A stretch of 64,000 nt of DNA from Paracyclopina nana (Eukaryota > Arthropoda > Copepoda > Cyclopoida > Cyclopettidae). The stretch is from contig JAGUCH010000004.1 in NCBI GenBank assembly GCA_019096065.1, positions 5,022,001 to 5,086,000 of the forward strand. Reading direction: 5' to 3'. Below are positions 31,345 through 44,729 of this stretch, piece after piece (position 1 is the first letter of the stretch; each line of letters begins with the position of its first letter). The notes below the pieces were generated by a model. It saw only the letters and a program-made list of their open reading frames with translations. It did not search any database and had not been told where the DNA came from. A program made the position numbers and the translations under genes.

Positions 31345-33051
31345 CTACGTACTACGTCGTTGGTTGGCTGTCAAAATTTCTACATTTTTGTGGTTCTCCT
31401 CCTCGGCTATTTCCACTGAAGTTTTCCTCCCACTTCCAGGATAGTTTGGAAAATCGGATTGCAAAAAATTGACGATTTGCAAATTAGTGGCTCGCTTGCA
31501 ACCTTTGACAGCATTGTGCAATTGCATATTACACTTCCTTGCCATGGACCATAAACAGCTTGTGATTGAGTTGGAGCCATGCGTGCCGAATACTGCAAGC
31601 TTAATGAAATCCACTTGTTCTTTTTGAGCTGCTCGCACGTGGCAAATTCTCTCTATTGACGCAGGAATGTTTTTGCACTCTGCTCCGATGGAGATGTCAG
31701 TGAAAGTGCTCAATATTTTAACAGCTTTTCCCGGGCCAATAATGGATGCTGATGCACTTTCTTTGCCCATCTTTAAGCTTTGCTCGGCTATCACTGATTA
31801 AGGCTCCGTGAGCAAAATGCTAAGCTCCTGAGCATTCTCCACCCTGGCAATGATGAAAATGCGTCTGTTCGTGTCAATTGCTTCTTGAAGCGTTGGCCAA
31901 GAATCAGTTTCCTGCCAAAAAGTATTTACACATACTGAATTCTCACATGGACCTGGCAGTTCATTTCCTATGATTTCTTTCAGTTTTTGCAAGCCCAAGA
32001 TGCGATCTCCTTGGAGCTCGCCAATGTTCAAAACCACAACTTCCCCAGGATGATCTGCCATCCAATTTTTCACCTCTGCCAACGCATCAGGAATCGGGCC
32101 AAAAATCTTGTACAGAAATTGCTCTGCAGGTTTCTTTGGACCATGGCCAGTATATAGTTGATCATGCCTGAAAAATTGCATGAATATGCTTCAAGCATAA
32201 ATATTTCACTAGAATAATCATGGAAAAGTTGTCGTGAATAATGGAGTGGGGCAAGTGCAGTAAAGTGACCTAAAAAGACAATCTTGGGTCACGTGGCTTA
32301 ATGGCTTGTAAGAGCTGGCTCGTTGTACTTCATTCGTAGCATAACTAGATTCTTCCAGTCTCCGGAAGATATGGTCAACTTACATGAATTTTGCATCGAT
32401 GTCGAAATACCTCAGTCCAAAGTCCAGCATCTCCGTGATGGTGAGATCCTGATTTTTGTAGTGACAATTCAAAAGGGTGAATGAATTCATGCCGGTCCCA
32501 GCATTGTGTGCACCAGGAAATGTCACCTCGTTGAATTTCAAGCTACAAAACCGAGGACTTCCATTGCAGCTTTTTCTCAGCTCCTCCTCGTCCGCTGGCT
32601 GCATGGAGCAATTTGCTGGTCCAGATTCGTCATGATCGAGTTTCTGGTCAAAGGAGCAAAACACGTGACTACCGTGTTGCCTGTTTGACCCCCACAACGA
32701 AATGTCTTTGATTCGACCTCCATCGGATCCTTGATGGATGACAATTAGGCTAGTAGCGTTTTCAATTACGAGGTCTTGACAGGAATTGAGCTGACTTCCC
32801 ACAAAGTAATTGATTTCTGCGCTTTGCCAATTGTCATCGCTAGTGTTCAAATGGCCAGTGGAGCAGCAGATTTGACTGTTGCAAATTCTCAACTCGAATC
32901 TGCCACCTCCAAACAGCATTATTCCACCTAATCCACCATCCATGCCATCACCTGGCTGGTCACCCATTTGAATTTTGATGATTCGAAGCTTGGCCAAGGC
33001 TTGCACTGAGCTCAAAAAAAGGGCCAGAAAAGCTACCATTTTCGGTGCCAT
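31345..33051 (-). pseudogene. Secreted PI-PLC X-domain-like protein, interrupted by one in-frame TAA
   Basis: Two exons join in phase: 33051-32384 and 32167 onward. The first ATG (33051) gives a signal peptide (MAPKMVAFLALFLSSVQALA). Residues from about 150 resemble the phosphatidylinositol-specific phospholipase C X domain, with the catalytic-type His182 in GAHNAG, then RYFDID and His224 in HDQLYTGHG. An in-frame TAA at 31800-31798 would stop the product at 345 residues. Yet the same frame stays open for another 150 codons to 31345, in sequence that looks like the rest of the domain (IVNFLQSDFP). Read through, the protein would be 496 residues. No GT-AG intron that removes the stop was found. 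Options are a recent pseudogene, a base error or polymorphism, or stop readthrough. The long N-terminal region is not recognised. Confidence 0.7.
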
Positions 33052-33292
33052 CGCATAGCACAATGTCAACTTAAAATCTCGAGACGAATATCTGGCTAAT
33101 TCTCTTTGTTGGTGTTGGTAAATATCTAATATAGAGCAGCAGGTTTTTGTTGTATGCCAGCAGCTGATGACACTATCGTGTTAGCGCACAAAGAAGTTGG
33201 ACCTATTGTAATGCGATACGCAGCTCCGAGTGGCAAAAGAGCATGAATGCCGAATATGAAGGAAAGATACTTTATTAAAAAAAGGGAAACCT

Positions 33293-34786
33293 TTAGGACA
33301 TATCCTCAGCATCTGAGTCAGAGTCCTCCTCGAGAGCTTCCTTGGCATACGTTTCAGCAGCTGCTTGCACACTCTCAGGGACGCGTTGATGCTTGCCATG
33401 CGTGTCTTTCGTCACCCAAGAGAGCTCCAATTCAAACATTTTATCTTTCACTTCATCATGGACCTGGTAGATAATCTTGGCAGCCTCCTTGATCAAGTCC
33501 TTGCATGTCATATTCTTCATGTCGAGCTTCTCAATTTCCGTTTTTGCAGCTTGCTTGGCTTTTCCGGCCTGAAGGGAAAAAGAAATTATTTTGACATGAG
33601 CCCTTGCATTATTATGCTTTTCTGGAGGTAGTAACTTATGCAGGGAATTTCTTTTACTGCGCACTGAAAAGGCTGCCTTTGATCACCGTACTTTTGCTTT
33701 GACATTCACAAATTATGCAAGTTGCTTTTTGTGCCATTTAAAAAAACTTCCTTTAGAGAACAACGAAGCAATTTCATTTTGGGTTTCGACTAAAAATTCA
33801 TTAATTAAATAAATTGGCTACTCTTATGAACCGTATTTTTAAGCTTTACTGAGCTTCAGAGGAAAGCAAAAAAAAAGGACATCAGAATCTGATAATTTGA
33901 CACAAACTTGAAAACTTATTTTCGCAATTTTTCAACCAGTCAATTTTTCCTGAAGGCTTGACTTCCCATAATTTTCTAATACACAATCATAGTTTTTCAG
34001 CAAATGATAAAATATTTTTGTCATGGAAGGGAGTTGTTGCTTGACTAAAACGTTTTACCAAGTCATAAGTTGGTCTCATGTTTAGGCCATATTATTCCGA
34101 AAATGGTAAACCCTAGAAATAACGTTAGTCCTATCTCCCTTATCTATCCGTAGACCTTAAATAAATTCTCATTGATGAAACACATTGAAACCTTAGCTTT
34201 CAATATGCAAAAGCAGATTTCTGTGCCAACTATATGACCAGAAATATTGGGTTTTGATGGATGGCTTAAAGAAGACACTATTTATACTCACTGCGCAACC
34301 CCAGTATTTGTAATAAATTCCAGAATTTTCAACGCAGTACAGCTCGGGTCCATCAAGGTCGGAGTAGGAGCCATAAAGGACAGCCGTGCCAAAAGGCCTG
34401 ACAGCCGAATAGAGTGTGTAGGCGTGAATGTAACCAGACACTCGCTCAGTCAAATATTTGATTGGAATTGGTGAACCGTAGTCGGCTTTGTAATTGGCGG
34501 CCTCATTCATGGAGATGTCGGCCAACTGGCGAACATCGGCGTACAACCCAGCACCTGCCATGCCAATGTGCTGGTCAACGTTGAAAATACGCCGATTGGC
34601 GGTTTTCTCATACAGCTTTGAAGTGATGATTTTCTCCACAGCAAAAACCACTCCATCTTTCCCACGAATGGCGACCGCGGTTCCTGAAGCCTCAACTGCT
34701 TTTTGGGCGTAGTCGATTTGAAAGAGTCGACCGTCGGGAGAGAAAACCGAGGTGGACAAATCGTAACCGGTTCCAATTGAAGTCAT
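33293..34786 (-). CDS. PSMA3: Proteasome subunit alpha type-3 (256 aa)
   Basis: Two exons, 34786-34292 and 33568-33293, join in phase to 256 residues, essentially the length of human PSMA3 (255). The N terminus has the alpha-subunit signature ([20 protein letters not shown]), and the C terminus has EMTC-like [20 protein letters not shown] and an acidic end ([12 protein letters not shown]) typical of this subunit. It is a structural subunit of the outer ring of the 20S core. AATAAA at 33276-33271 is the poly(A) signal. The gene is divergent from TGS1. A second proteasome subunit, PSMB6, lies at the right edge of the window. Confidence 0.97.
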
Positions 34787-35363
34787 TGTTGCAAACAGTT
34801 TCTGAGTTAGCTCTACTCGGCGATGATTTTCAGAATTCGGCTTTCAGAATTGTTTTGATTATTGTGATGTGTCGAGAATTGAAGCCCATCCAAAACAGTG
34901 AAAACATTATTTTTTCTTTTTGACTCTTATTTTAGTTTTATTCGGCATTGATATTTGTAACAACATAGTATTTAGCTTATTAAGGCTATTAAATAACTTA
35001 CGCTTAATTATTCTCAATTAATTTCTGCCATAAGGACGGTCATAACTTTGCCTAAAAAATGTCTGTCTTTTCCTTTTGGCAGAGTTATGATATCTAACGA
35101 TATTTATCCGTCATAAATGAGTTTCTTTTTTTCCACCATTACTATTTACTCAGCAAAATACTATGCATTTACATGTATATTTTCAATAAATGAACACAAT
35201 ATATTCTGATTTTATGATAAACATTCTTATGCTCGACTTTGGCATCCGAATTCGCATTTCAGAAAATTGCTTCTCAGCCTGGTAACTCGTCTTTGGCTAC
35301 TAATAAAAAGAGCCAAAACAAAAAAACATTGCGTCATGATTAACGTTTGAAATCGTTTTCGAA
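34787..35363. promoter_or_regulatory. Divergent promoter region of PSMA3 and TGS1
   Basis: The 577 bp between two divergent start codons holds no gene. It is AT-rich without a clear TATA box; both housekeeping genes probably start here. Confidence 0.45.
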
Positions 35364-37540
<2,177 letters not shown>

Positions 37541-37757
37541 AAATGTGTTCCAATTTTGAAGCTCTCAGCAAAAAAAACCAAAATAATCAAATATCTTTTT
37601 GCTAACTATTTTAGCTGCTACTCAATTTAGTAAATTGCAATTTAAGAGTATTACCAAATATCCAAAAACACTTACCGAAATTGGTGTACATTGAAAAGTC
37701 TATTATCATAAGTTAAAATTCATAAAATATGTCATGGTTTAAAGTTGTGCGTCGACA

Positions 37758-38342
37758 TCAAGCTTTCCATGCAAAAACTTTGCATTTTGGGCAGCGTTGG
37801 GGATTGGGAAGGCAATGCTGGACGCACAGTCTATGAAATGAATGGCTGCATTTCAGCTTGATGGTATCGGTTGTCAGTGGCTCAAGGCAAATTAAGCATT
37901 CCCCTGCGAGTTGTTCGTTTACTTCCTGCACAATTTGAGGGGTGTTCAAGTTCTCAAAATTGTTGTTGTGCCTCTTCAGTACAATTTCGTAGGCCTGCAA
38001 AAGCTTTTTCTTCGACACATTTTTGAACATTTTTTGCAGCTTCGTAAAAATGGAACCTTTGGACCTTAATGCCACAGCTTTTTCCAGCACATCTTTCATC
38101 TTGTTGCAAGCGATGTTCTCTAGATCGGTTGAATGCTTTAGACCCTTGACAAGTTTTTTATGCGTGTTCAGCATCATTTGGTACCCAGGGCTCTTCGACC
38201 ACTCCTCCTTATTTTCCCTGGACAATGCCTCAAAAGTGCTTAAAAAATCCCTCTTGGACTTCACTACTTCACTTTTGGCCTTCAAGACATTGAGAAGACA
38301 AGCATGCATGGCTCTTATCTTAATGATAGTGGAATCGTCCAT
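37758..38342 (-). CDS. RING-finger protein (194 aa), probable E3 ubiquitin ligase
   Basis: A single uninterrupted frame. The first ~145 residues are predicted helical and Lys-rich (TKLQKMFKNVSKKKLLQAYE) and not recognised. A C-terminal RING of C3H2C3 type is complete: C149, C152, C165, H167, H170, C173, C184 and C187. A loop between H170 and C184 contains NPQRCPKC. RING proteins of this type recruit E2 ubiquitin-conjugating enzymes; the substrate is unknown. The gene is tail to tail with TGS1, 217 bp apart. Confidence 0.85.
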   Translation of the reverse strand: MDDSTIIKIRAMHACLLNVLKAKSEVVKSKRDFLSTFEALSRENKEEWSKSPGYQMMLNTHKKLVKGLKHSTDLENIACNKMKDVLEKAVALRSKGSIFTKLQKMFKNVSKKKLLQAYEIVLKRHNNNFENLNTPQIVQEVNEQLAGECLICLEPLTTDTIKLKCSHSFHRLCVQHCLPNPQRCPKCKVFAWKA

Positions 38343-38462
38343 TTCGATACAGGAAAGATACGAGGGGCAACGACTGACTGAGCTAATTATTTAGAGCTCA
38401 ACGATAGCGGCTCATTGCTGATCAGATATCCTGTGATCTCAGCTACAGCAGTGAAATATAAA

Positions 38463-38830
38463 GGGCCTTTCCATGTGGTGTGTCAACAAACAGTAAATGA
38501 GTGATAGTGTCAAAAAATGGTAACTGTGTGCTATGCTATGCGCAATAGTGACAGTGTCAAGCAGTGACTGGCAGATGGACATGTAACAAGCAACCGAAAC
38601 AAACTTTATGTCATACCGCAATTCATTTATCCTCTTTTTCTTCCAAAAACACCAATTTAAGCTATGTGACTTTCTGCTTAGTCTGGTAACTCTTGGTGAA
38701 TAACAAACTTTTATGCTTTTGTCCATCTGGCTTGTGTTGTGTTGTGCTTGGTAACTTGGAAAATTTAGCACTCATTGTAGTGTCGAGTTTTGGTAACTTA
38801 GTGTCAAAAAAGTACCACATGGAAAGCCCC
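38463..38830. mobile_element. MITE-like element, 368 bp, with inverted ends
   Basis: The left end GGGCCTTTCCATGTGGT is an inverted match (15 of 17) to the right end (GGGGCTTTCCATGTGGT on the minus strand). The 4 bases TAAA flank both sides (38459-38462 and 38831-38834) as a possible target duplication. No coding content. Superfamily not assigned. Confidence 0.7.
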
Positions 38831-38877
38831 TAAAGTAGCCTACGGAAACTGAGCTGCGAAAAGAGAGCGCTAATGAT

Positions 38878-39420
38878 TTTGTGTCAAAATTCACCCTCCT
38901 CCGCATTTGCGTTAAACCCCTCAGTGATCCAGACAAAGTTTATGAGGTAAAAGTCAAGACTATGCCTCACCTTCAGCCATCAAGGAAGTTGCCACCTGCT
39001 AAAAAACTGCAAGACGCATTCCCTCATTTGAAGAAAGTGTGTTTTCCTAACTTTGCAAGTGGGGCTCCACAAGTGCTGATTGGCATGTGTGGCTTGGATT
39101 TGATCAGTCCAACCACTAGAGTGAGAGGCAAGACGCCAAGTGAACCAATTTTGATCCTAACCAAATAAGGACCAACAATTGCCTACTCTGAAAGTGCATT
39201 GCCAAGTTCAGTTGTGTCTACCGTCTTGGAGCCACTGAACACAAACAATAGTTTTGCCTGCCACAGAAATGTTCCCCTTCATGCTATTGCAATTGACTTC
39301 ACAGGCCCTTTCTTAGTCCAATACGCCATTTGTTCTGAGCATCTTGCTAAAGAGGAGCTTCACTTAGAAGAAAAACAAGACTTCAGAGTGCATTGTACTA
39401 TTTTATTACTCATGACATGA
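38878..39420 (+). pseudogene. BEL/Pao retrotransposon relic (aspartic protease region)
   Basis: The frame from 38878 includes PNFASGAPQVLIGMCGLDLI and then RGKTPSEPI. This resembles the region after the protease of BEL/Pao polyproteins, where the family reads roughly LIGLDN followed by GEPVA and TxLGW. A TAA follows at 39166-39168, and the same frame continues to 39420 without recognisable domains. This is a short decayed fragment, not a functional gene. Confidence 0.5.
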
Positions 39421-39899
39421 TTCTTGTATCCCATGCAGCATTTTATTTTAAGTTTTGAGGATTTGAGCTCCATTCCAGTGGCACTCTTCCAGTCGCTCAA
39501 ATGGGGGGAGAAAACTGTAAGAGGTTGCAGTGAGCTACTGTATATATTTGCGAATTTCCTTGTCTACATTATGAAAATGAACAGTATTAGATTTTCCGCC
39601 AAGCAGTAAAGACCTTCAAAAGCTCTTTATTTTCACTCCCAAAGTCGCGGAAGCTTCTGAGCCATCTCATCGGAGGCTTCCACGCTGGAGATCTGATCTG
39701 GAGACTCCATTGTCCAACTCCAGATCCAAAGTCAACCAGGATTGCCCTTGACAACTCCCAATGGTCAAGATCATCCTGTAACATTTGCAACTCTTCTCCC
39801 CATTTGACCACATTTTGTCACAAATATAATATAGGCTACAATATCATGCAGGTGTAAATAAAGATGCTGGCGTCTTCAAATGAAAATTAATCAAATATC
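39421..39899. other. Spacer between retroelement relic and 323-bp repeat
   Basis: No gene or repeat that I can support; it may contain more retroelement debris. Confidence 0.4.
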
Positions 39900-40222
39900 C
39901 CAAAAATAATTTTAATTTGAGCCAAAAAATCTACAACTGCAAATTGTGGCCAATACCTTATAAAAAATTGGCTCATGTTGGGTGACCAGAAAAAAAGTTA
40001 TGGCTATCTAACTCTAGTTAGTTATGGCCTGTAGACTAGGAGAGTGCACTCACACTCTCAGCTTGTAGGCTACTTTATTATTGATAATTTCAGTTAATTA
40101 CTCCTAATTATCATTCAAGGAAAAAGTAGTTGAGTCGTCAATTCATTTATTTCTTGATATCAACGCGGCATTTTGGAGACTTAATGTTACTTTACGACTA
40201 GATTTCAGAGTATGAAGCCCAT
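39900..40222 (+). repeat. 323-bp dispersed repeat, copy A
   Basis: Nearly identical, in the same orientation, to 46173-46496; I counted only about a dozen differences plus a small indel. It starts CCAAAAATAATTTTAATTTG and ends CAGAGTATGAAGCCCAT. No inverted ends, tRNA boxes or coding capacity were seen. The right edge abuts lectin-like coding sequence. Confidence 0.9.
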
Positions 40223-42492
40223 CAACCTGGGTTTTACAAAGCCCTGGCAAGGGTCTTGTGTTTTCTTGAAGACCTCCAACAATTTTCAGCCAACAGAAAG
40301 CAAATCTTGTTCTCAAACAAAAGGATATATTTGTGAATGGAAGGGTAATTGTATTCAATCCTGGAAATGTATCCATTTTCGTTGAATGTATTGCTTAGGA
40401 ACTCCATGCCCTAGTGGATACATCCAACCAAAGCATTACAGGGACTCCAGATAATGAATTGGTGTTTCCCAAAAGGAGAAATTACTAGACGCATCCATGT
40501 GCCAAATGCACACAGATAAGCAAAGAAGTCTCCTTACCCAGTTGGAATCTGACATAATACCATACTACAGTTCTATGATGTATTCCCATGGGCTTATGAG
40601 TCTGATTCATGTATTTTCTAATCAAGCAATGTATTCTAGGCAAGGAGAACAACCAATATGGATCAACACTTTTGTGACCAAAAATGAAACTAAATGGAGG
40701 TATTTAAATGGATCTGTATTGAACAGTTCAACCATTGAGGACCTAAGATCATCTCATTGGACAAATGAAAATAGCCTTGCTGAAAACGACACAAATTGTG
40801 CAAAGCTTTTGCCATCTGGAATAATTGAGCCTTTAACCAACAACTCTTGCTTGGAAACAGAAATGAGAGCTGCTTGCCACTACAAAACTTGCTTGACAAC
40901 TCAAGGAGAAAACTGTATTTTCCCATTCAGATACAAAAATGTATCCTTGAGTGGCATTGAATCCTCTTTGGTATTCAATGAATGCTCAACAGTTCACTTG
41001 CACAGACCATGGTGCCCAACTGGTTAGTAATTGCCGAAAAATGCTAAAAGTTCAGGTGTCACATTTGATGAGTGTATTTTCAACTATTTGGCAGAATTGG
41101 ATACTGATGGATCTATACTACGATGGGGATTCTGCTTGCCAGATTGTCCACACGAGGAAATACAAGTTGCCTGCTTGGAAGAGCCACTGTTCCCTGATTT
41201 CGTGGAAGAAGATGGATACCACCAAAACCTGACCTCTTCTTACATCCAAGGATCAGAAGAAGTCCTACTGGAATTTGATTAGGTGACATATGAGTGTCCC
41301 ATAGGCCACGTGGTTGAGGGATCTTTTACTGTGACCAATTATGCTTATTGCCACGACTGGAATTACATTTATGCCTTTGATCTGATGAAACCTTGCGTTC
41401 GTAAGCAGATACAATTTATTTTAATGTAATTTTTCAGTGGTACCCGTATTTTCATTTTTAGCTTCTGTGTGCCCATGCCCACCCTGGTTTCCAAACAACA
41501 CTTGGTGGGGTAGCTACAATATCAGCTCTAGATATCCACCAAAATGCTTTGAAGGAGATGATAAACCGAAGCATTACAAAACTGCCATTGAATACAAGTG
41601 TCCTGAAGGTTTCAACTTCGAAGGCGCTCAAGAATACAACGCTACAGATACACTGATTTTAACATGTGAATCTTGGGCAGATTGGCATCCTCCAATTCAA
41701 CCTCATTGCATACGTATAACTGTCAGAAGCGTTTATATTATAGAGGAAACTAAAGAATAGCAATTTTAGCTTTGGAATGCACAGAAGATCCCCCTCTGGT
41801 ACTCAATGATGACAGAGGCATGTATGACTTCGATGGCAACAAGACTTTCACTGTTGAAGTTAATTACTGGTGTGAATTGCCTGGTTGGGGTTATCCTTCA
41901 AATGGTGGATCCAACGTAACCACATTTTGCCAGGCTGATCAAACTTGGTCTGTCATTCATGTGGAGGACTGCATTTCTGCGTACATCTTATATTCAACAA
42001 CTGTATTCAAATACTATTAATCATTTTCACAGTGCTGCCATGCCCTGATCCTACTCCTCCAGCCAAAGTTGGATGTTGGATGTGGTATGACATTCAAGCC
42101 ACAAAATACAAATGTCCAAATGGATTTCAATTCACTGATGGCTCTTATCCTTACACTTATTCAAATTGTACCCTGGCCAAAAAGTGCCTGCTAGCCACCA
42201 TTTTGGACTGTGAACGTAAGATACTATGAGTTTTAGCTAAATAACTACAGGTTTATTCAAAATGTATTTTCTAGCAAGGACTTGTGATGAAGATGGCACT
42301 CAAATCACTTATGGTTGCCCTTTTAGATCACCTACAGCAGTTGACCACTTGAAATGTATTCTAATGTATTTACGTTTCTACGAGCTAATCATAAAGCCAT
42401 GTTTATTTTAAGATCAATATGTGACTTGCATTTGGAACAAGGATACAGATGAGATGATTTGGTGGCCACCTTCAATTGAAGAATGCTTAGGT
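40223..42492 (+). pseudogene. Decayed C-type lectin / fibronectin II / sushi repeat protein
   Basis: Coding starts abruptly at the edge of the 323-bp repeat with the end of a C-type lectin domain (GSCVFLKTSNN, then CSQTKGYICEW). A phase-matched intron (about 40343-40398) leads to a second lectin domain starting CPSGY, which is broken by TAA TGA near 40452. It continues to a kringle-like fibronectin type II domain (CIFPFRYKN ... WC) ending near 41022. Several sushi/CCP domains follow on separate exons (about 41055-41400, 41461-41710, 41771-41982, 42032-42213, 42274 onward and 42413-42491). The first sushi domain has an in-frame TAG at 41280. Sushi exons otherwise keep Cys spacing and good splice sites. 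The product would have been a secreted or membrane recognition protein. It is probably a young pseudogene; rare alleles or sequence errors are possible. Confidence 0.65.
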
Positions 42493-42714
42493 AATTTATC
42501 AGTAATTAACTAGTCATTTAATCATCTCATTAACTCACTTCTGCCACAATTTTGAATGCTCAAACTAACGATTGGGTAAGTGAAATCTTAAAAGGTATTG
42601 ATCACCAGCTAAAAAAACTTCATAATATTTTTTTGAACAATTTCTATTTGGGCTGAATGCTTAAAAGTGTTCATATTAGAATGGCCAGACAGCAAAGAAT
42701 GTATTTGTTCATTT

Positions 42715-43377
42715 TCAGATCTTAGAGGTGTAATCAAAAGTATGGCCTTTTAAAGCTAATTCTTTGATCACTTTTGCAATGTTGGTAGCATCATCTATCC
42801 CACTGTGAGGTCTTCCTTCGAATGTCAAGTTTAAATCTTGTAGCATAGAGTGAAAGCTTCTTGGGTAATTTCCAATGACTTTTTGGTGAGCTTTTTTCAA
42901 ATTGATCCATTGGTGAGCCCAAGCTGGGAAGTCAACTCCATAAGCTTGACACTGCAAATGGAGGCAAGTTTTCAAGTCCCAATCACCACAAGTGACAACA
43001 GCAAAATTGCCATTTTTGAGGCCTTCTTGGTCAAGCCAATTGTGAAACAAGTCCAAAACTTGGCTGAAATTTGGCTGGCCTTGCACATTTTCTTGCAAAA
43101 CTCCAGTAAGATGAGTGCAGAAATCTGACAATTGAGGATGGAATTGAGGCTGGATGTAATGGTGAAATTTGCTAGCGATTTCAAAGGTTTTAGTGTCGAC
43201 TTTCAGCGCTGGAAATTCTATGATTTCTTGTGGGGAAATAACGCCATCTTTGATGCAAGTCGCTTCAAAGTCAAGGGCAAGCAAAAATTCGAATTTTTGC
43301 GGCCTTAAAGAGCCTTTGTGGCCTTTTGGTATCTGAGACATAATCCAAGATTGTAAGCTTCTGCTAGAAATCTTCAT
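42715..43377 (-). CDS. ERI1/ERI3-type 3'-5' exoribonuclease (220 aa)
   Basis: A single-exon frame with the DEDDh exonuclease motifs: LALDFEATC (D36, E38), then CGDWDLK, and HSGIDDA (H191, D195/D196). FPAWAHQWINLKKAH and the spacing fit the ERI1/ERI2/ERI3 (Snipper) group, which trims 3' ends of small RNAs, rRNA or histone mRNA. It has only the catalytic domain, with no SAP domain or GRF zinc finger, so an ERI3/Snipper-like assignment is more likely than ERI1. A second in-frame ATG at M13 is possible. Confidence 0.88.
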   Translation of the reverse strand: MKISSRSLQSWIMSQIPKGHKGSLRPQKFEFLLALDFEATCIKDGVISPQEIIEFPALKVDTKTFEIASKFHHYIQPQFHPQLSDFCTHLTGVLQENVQGQPNFSQVLDLFHNWLDQEGLKNGNFAVVTCGDWDLKTCLHLQCQAYGVDFPAWAHQWINLKKAHQKVIGNYPRSFHSMLQDLNLTFEGRPHSGIDDATNIAKVIKELALKGHTFDYTSKI

Positions 43378-43882
43378 TGCTCACTTTTAAATTATCTCTG
43401 CTTCAGAGGTTTGTTTGTAAACAAAAACAGAGCTACCAGACAACTTTCGTTAATAAATCAGCTATCCTTCTTTTATAAACAAGAAGTATCAATATCAATG
43501 ACCCTGACCTTTTCATGTTTTACTCTACACAAATGTACTTAAAATATTATGATTCTTGCATTGTTATGTAAATCATTTGAACTTTTTATGTAATGGAGCT
43601 AAAATAAGTTAGAGACAATGTTAGCCCAATTTTTTTCCAAAGTTGCCCACAAAAGCTTATTATTTGATCATTATTTGTGATTATTCTTAATTTTGCGGGT
43701 AATCAGCCAAAATAGTTAAAGTCATCATTAGCTCAATACTTGCACAGATGTCAACATCAACATAGCTAGCATTCATGAGAGACGTTCTCTTCATGCAACA
43801 TAAAAATAACAGGTTTATTTTGATGTGAGAACAGCTGCCGATGAATAAACATCAGTTTTGACAGCACGTGAATTGATTTAGT
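43378..43882. other. Spacer between exonuclease and acetyltransferase genes
   Basis: The 505 bp separate divergent starts. No gene or clear core promoter motif was seen. Confidence 0.45.
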
Positions 43883-44729
43883 ATGGAGAATCAATTAGAC
43901 TCTATTATCTATGTAACCCCAACTCAAGATCAATATGAAGATGTCTTGAATGCAGTCTACCACTTCTTTGACCAAGGTTAGTTACAGGGAAGGTGTAGTA
44001 ATGGCCATGATTATGCTTGTTCTAGAGGAAACGGCCATGAAAGCCAGAGGTGGGCATCCTGGAGGATTACCAGAGTGTATGAGGAAAAAGTACATTGGCA
44101 TGTTGCAGGATAATGTTTCAATAATTGCCATAGATACATCCAAAAATAATTACATCTGCGGCATCATGCTTTCTTCTTTGGCCATTAAGTAAGCATTACA
44201 TACTCATTAGATGACTATCGAATTAAAGATTATTTTCAGGGACTCTGATGAAAGTTTGGAAAAGCCCAGTTATGCCGAGCTACTCGAGCATTATCCAGAG
44301 ATTTATGCCATGATTGGCATAATGTGCAACGAGGCCTTTTATGCCCCTGAATTTTTCAGAGATGTTCCTCAGCTGGAAAAAGTGGTGGACTTGTATGCAA
44401 TTGGTGTATGCGCAAAATACAGGCAAAGAGGAATTGCCAAGAGGCTTGTTCAAGAGTCTATGAAGGTAGAGAGTAATTCATGTTTATGCCCATTTAATTA
44501 GCATACATTATGCATTCTATTACAGGCAGCCAAAAATAAGGGCTGTGATGGAGCTGTGATAACAGCCTCAAATCCAGTTACAAATAAAATTGCTCAATTC
44601 ATGAATATGACAGTTTACAAAGATGTCCTGTGGGCCGATTTCAGAGATGAAAAGACAGGAGAAGAATGGTTTCCCGCGGAGAAATTACCAGATTGTAAAG
44701 TAATTATGTCATATTACAAATCATTTTGA
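43883..44729 (+). CDS. GNAT acetyltransferase, arylalkylamine N-acetyltransferase-like, with apparent frameshift
   Basis: The frame from ATG 43883 reads IIYVTPTQDQYEDVLNAVYH, the usual opening of insect-type AANAT proteins. It meets a stop at 43979. The clear continuation (REGVVMAMIMLVLEE) is in the +1 frame from about 43970. Downstream exons follow at 44240-44466 and 44525-44729 with good splice sites after LAIK and ESMK. The acetyl-CoA loop is YRQRGIAKRLVQ. The family acetylates amines such as dopamine, octopamine or tryptamine in cuticle hardening and signal turnover. The 11-base span between the frames is too short for an intron, so this is an indel in the gene or the sequence, or a +1 frameshift. 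AATAAA at about 44737 ends the unit. Confidence 0.7.
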
